Shown: one piece after another, positions 61,646-64,000 of the stretch
Position numbering within the stretch: the stretch's first letter is position 1
How the letters are laid out: each line of letters starts with the position of its first letter
Assembly: GCF_014201195.1 (NCBI RefSeq)
Contig: NZ_JACHDS010000001.1
Span: 2,790,001 to 2,854,000 of the forward strand
Reading direction: 5' to 3'
Length of the DNA: 64,000 nucleotides
Origin: Nocardiopsis mwathae
Lineage (GTDB): Bacteria > Actinomycetota > Actinomycetes > Streptosporangiales > Streptosporangiaceae
Notes under the pieces: generated by a model
What the model was told of the DNA's origin: nothing
Seen by the model: only the letters and a program-made list of their open reading frames with translations
Database searches by the model: none
Translations under genes and position numbers: made by a program

Positions 61646-63082
61646 ATGCGCAAGCACGACCGGCTCTACATCGGCGGCGAGTGGGTGGAGCCCGCCGGAA
61701 GCGGGACGATCGACGTGGTGTCGCCGCACTCCGAGGAGGTCGTCGGGCGGGTCCCCGAGGGCACCACCGCCGACGTGGACCGGGCGGTCGAGGCCGCCCG
61801 CACCGCGTTCGACCACGGCCCCTGGCCGCGGATGGCGCCCGCCGAGCGGGGCGCGGTCCTGGCCAGGCTGGCCGACCTGTACGAGGCGCGCCTCGACGAG
61901 GTGGCGGGGCTGATCACCGCGGAGATGGGCGCTCCGCTGAACTTCTCCCAGGCCGCCCAGGCGCCGCTGCCCCAGCGCATGCTCGCCTACTACGGCGGGC
62001 TGGCCGACGACGTCACCTGGGAGGAGACCCGCCCGGGCCTGCTCGGTCCGTCGCACGTGGTGCGCGAGCCGGTGGGGGTGGCCGCGGCGATCACCCCGTG
62101 GAACGTGCCCCAGCTCCTCATCGTCGCGAAGGTCGCCCCGGCGCTGCTCGCGGGGTGCACGGCCGTGGTCAAGCCCGCGCCGGAGACCGCGCTCGACCCC
62201 TACCTGCTGGCCGAGCTCGCCGAGGAGGCCGGGGTTCCCGCGGGGGTGCTGAACATCGTCGCGGCCGACCGCGCGGTCGGTGAGCACCTCGTGACCCACC
62301 CCGGCGTGGACCACGTCTCCTTCACCGGGTCCACCGCGGCGGGGCGGCGCATCGCGACGCTGTGCGGTGAGCGGCTGCGCGGCTGCAGCCTAGAGCTGGG
62401 CGGGAAGTCCGCGGCGATCCTGCTGCCCGACGCCGACCTCGCCGCCTACACGGGCATGCTGACGCTGACCACACTGCTCAACAACGGCCAGGCGTGCATC
62501 GCCCAGGCGCGGGTGCTGGCCCCGCGCGAGCGGTACGGCGAGGTGGTCGACGCGCTGGCCGAGCGGCTGGCCGGCCTCGCGGTCGGCGACCCCGCCGACC
62601 CGTCCACCGACATCGGGCCGCTGGTCTCCCCCGCCCAGCGCGAGCGGGTCGAAGGCTACATCGGCATCGGCCGCGCCGAGGGCGCGCGGGTCGTCACGGG
62701 CGGCGGCCGCCCGGCCGACCGGAAGCGGGGACACTACGTCGAACCCACGCTCTTCGCCGATGTCGACAACGGCATGCGCATCGCCCGGGAGGAGATCTTC
62801 GGCCCGGTCCTCGCCGTGATCCCCTACGACGACGAGCGGCACGCGATCGAACTGGCCAACGACAGCGAGTACGGGCTCGCCGGGTCGGTGTGGACCGCCG
62901 ACCCGGAGCACGGGGTGGAGGTCGCCCGCCGGATCCACACCGGCACCTGCGGGGTGAACGTGTACAACGTCGACGTCAACACGCCCTTCGGCGGCCGCAA
63001 GGCCAGCGGCATGGGGCGCGAGTACGGGCCGGAGGGCCTGGCGGAGTATCTGGAGTACAAGACGATCCCGACGCTGGGGTAG
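61646..63082 (+). CDS. Aldehyde dehydrogenase
   Basis: 478 residues from ATG 61646, with GGGAGG 5 bases upstream. The NAD(P)-dependent enzyme oxidises aldehydes to acids. The catalytic Glu250 is in CSLELGGKSAAI and Cys284 in NNGQACIAQAR, 34 apart as usual. The cofactor loop VSFTGSTAAGRRI and the C-terminal EIFGPVLAVIPYDDE are normal. The specific aldehyde is unknown. A strong terminator follows. Confidence 0.95.
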   Translation: MRKHDRLYIGGEWVEPAGSGTIDVVSPHSEEVVGRVPEGTTADVDRAVEAARTAFDHGPWPRMAPAERGAVLARLADLYEARLDEVAGLITAEMGAPLNFSQAAQAPLPQRMLAYYGGLADDVTWEETRPGLLGPSHVVREPVGVAAAITPWNVPQLLIVAKVAPALLAGCTAVVKPAPETALDPYLLAELAEEAGVPAGVLNIVAADRAVGEHLVTHPGVDHVSFTGSTAAGRRIATLCGERLRGCSLELGGKSAAILLPDADLAAYTGMLTLTTLLNNGQACIAQARVLAPRERYGEVVDALAERLAGLAVGDPADPSTDIGPLVSPAQRERVEGYIGIGRAEGARVVTGGGRPADRKRGHYVEPTLFADVDNGMRIAREEIFGPVLAVIPYDDERHAIELANDSEYGLAGSVWTADPEHGVEVARRIHTGTCGVNVYNVDVNTPFGGRKASGMGREYGPEGLAEYLEYKTIPTLG

Positions 63083-63153
63083 GCGGTCCGGGCGAAGGTG
63101 AGGGCGGGTGGTCCGAAAACGGCCGCCCCGCCCTGACTCTGCGTTTCCGCTGG

Positions 63154-63185
63154 CTGGCACGGTGCGCTGCGGCGCACCGTGCCAG
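63154..63185 (+). terminator. Terminator of the aldehyde dehydrogenase gene
   Basis: A perfect 14-bp stem (CTGGCACGGTGCGC 63154-63167 with GCGCACCGTGCCAG 63172-63185) and a TGCG loop lie 71 bases beyond the stop. Confidence 0.85.
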
Positions 63186-63359
63186 ATCCGTGTGGATGCA
63201 CCGGAATCCCGCGTTTCTCAGGCCGACCGCTCTGGAAGGCTGGTACCCGAGCACCTACATAGAGTATTCAGCGTGACACCGGGAACATAAAGAGCCAACC
63301 GAATTAGAGAGCCCAGTACAGCCCGCCACGCACAACCGAAGAAAGAGGCCGCGCACACG

Positions 63360-64000
63360 TTGGCATCCCCCTCGACGCCTTCCGCCCCCCGCCTCCCGAC
63401 GTGGCAGGTCAGGATCACGACCCCCGATGGCCTGGTGGCCGGCGGCGGGGTACTCGTTCCCGAGAATCGGGTCTTGACCTGTGTGCATGTCGTCAACGCC
63501 GCACTACGCCGCGGCAGCGATCCCGCTCCGCCCGAGCCGGGTGTCACGATCCCGTTGGGCGCACCGGACCCGTCCGGCTACCGACCGGTGACCGCGCGTG
63601 TCATCGAGAGCACCTGGGACGCCGACCGCGACACCACCCTGCTCCGCATCGAGGCCCAGGACGGCCACGAGTACGCCTCGGCCTGGCTCGCGGCACGCAT
63701 GGCGGACGTGACCGAAACGCGACCGCGCGACGTGCGGCTGCGCGGCTACCCCACCGGTGTGCCCGAGGGGCTGCTGGCCGAGGCGAGGGTGGTCGGCTAC
63801 GGCGGCGGCATCCCCGGCCGCGCGCAGCTCAACGTCGTCGATTCCGTGGTCGGCGTCGAGCAGGGGTTCAGCGGCTGCGGTGTGCAGGACACCGCCGACG
63901 GATCGGTGATCGGGATCGTCACCACGGCGCGGTTCGACCCCCGGCACCCGCACCGGAGCCGGGTCGCCTTCATGGAGCCGCTGGAGCACATCGCGGCCCT
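63360..64000 (+). CDS. N-terminal trypsin-like protease domain of a truncated protein
   Basis: The frame runs off the right edge, 213 complete codons from a TTG at 63360. No in-frame ATG or GTG precedes it nearby, and AAAGAGG lies 10 bases upstream. It reads as a chymotrypsin/trypsin fold without signal peptide: GGGVLVPENRVLTCVHVVNA (His), DRDTTLLRIE (Asp), and EQGFSGCGVQDTADGSVIGIVT (Ser). Intracellular trypsin-like N-termini of this kind occur on large actinobacterial conflict and STAND-ATPase proteins. The rest of this gene would decide the matter. Confidence 0.75.
   Translation, partial: MASPSTPSAPRLPTWQVRITTPDGLVAGGGVLVPENRVLTCVHVVNAALRRGSDPAPPEPGVTIPLGAPDPSGYRPVTARVIESTWDADRDTTLLRIEAQDGHEYASAWLAARMADVTETRPRDVRLRGYPTGVPEGLLAEARVVGYGGGIPGRAQLNVVDSVVGVEQGFSGCGVQDTADGSVIGIVTTARFDPRHPHRSRVAFMEPLEHIAA

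Noticed and set aside
1-64000. CRISPR arrays, rRNA genes, complete insertion sequences
   Set aside because: No regularly spaced direct repeats, no rRNA-like segments and no transposase frames were found on either strand.

Overview
The window is very GC-rich actinobacterial chromosome. The family is probably Nocardiopsaceae (Nocardiopsis, Streptomonospora or Thermobifida-like). This rests on gene content and order (pyk - gltBD - lgt - trp - his), mycothiol-type enzymes, HGxxPAAW and DUF5753/DUF397 families, and many start codons preceded by a -10 box alone, as in actinobacterial leaderless genes. No rRNA, tRNA, CRISPR array or complete transposon was seen.

Layout. 1-5.2 kb: pyruvate kinase and small uncharacterised genes. 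5.2-11.5 kb: glutamate synthase gltB-gltD with a possible GlnR-type site upstream. 12-13.7 kb: a bis-aminopropyl spermidine synthase-like protein. 13.8-19.0 kb: two tandem paralogous membrane-anchored proteins, lgt, a membrane-anchored DsbA-like thiol protein and a MauE/DoxX partner, together an envelope thiol and lipoprotein module. 19.2-25.5 kb: trpA, trpB, trpC, small membrane proteins (DUF2752, two CD225/dispanin proteins, HGxxPAAW, Trp-associated membrane protein) and hisI. trpE, which often lies here in related genomes, is absent. 25.7-31.3 kb: an SIS-domain protein, a two-subunit ABC exporter and a peptidoglycan-binding protein. 31.8-37.4 kb: hisD-hisC-hisB-(small membrane protein)-hisH-hisA/priA-hisF, with tight overlaps and a leaderless-type promoter before hisD. 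37.5-44.6 kb: ferritin with several iron-box-like sites, LON-domain protein, YbaK-type deacylase, membrane proteins, a DinB-like protein, a PadR regulator and a DUF418 protein with a SoxR/MerR-type promoter. 44.7-48.2 kb: dnaE.

48.4-55.5 kb is an accessory island bounded by two divergent DUF5753 regulator/DUF397 modules. Between them lies a tightly overlapped operon: an anti-sigma-like ATPase, a class-III aminotransferase-like protein whose PLP lysine is replaced by aspartate, a 67-residue C-terminal remnant of an ATP-grasp peptide ligase, a PIMT-like methyltransferase of the kind that accompanies graspetide ligases, and a 42-codon ORF. I read this as a remodelled or decayed graspetide (RiPP) locus, and it is the most unusual part of the window.

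55.5-64 kb: two unknown overlapping genes, an ArsR-type regulator, a Baeyer-Villiger-type flavin monooxygenase, a secreted EEP-family hydrolase, chorismate mutase behind what looks like a Phe/Tyr attenuator (20-residue leader peptide with a Tyr-Phe-Ala-Phe run, then a terminator hairpin with a U-tract), an aldehyde dehydrogenase, and the N-terminal trypsin-like domain of a gene cut by the window edge.
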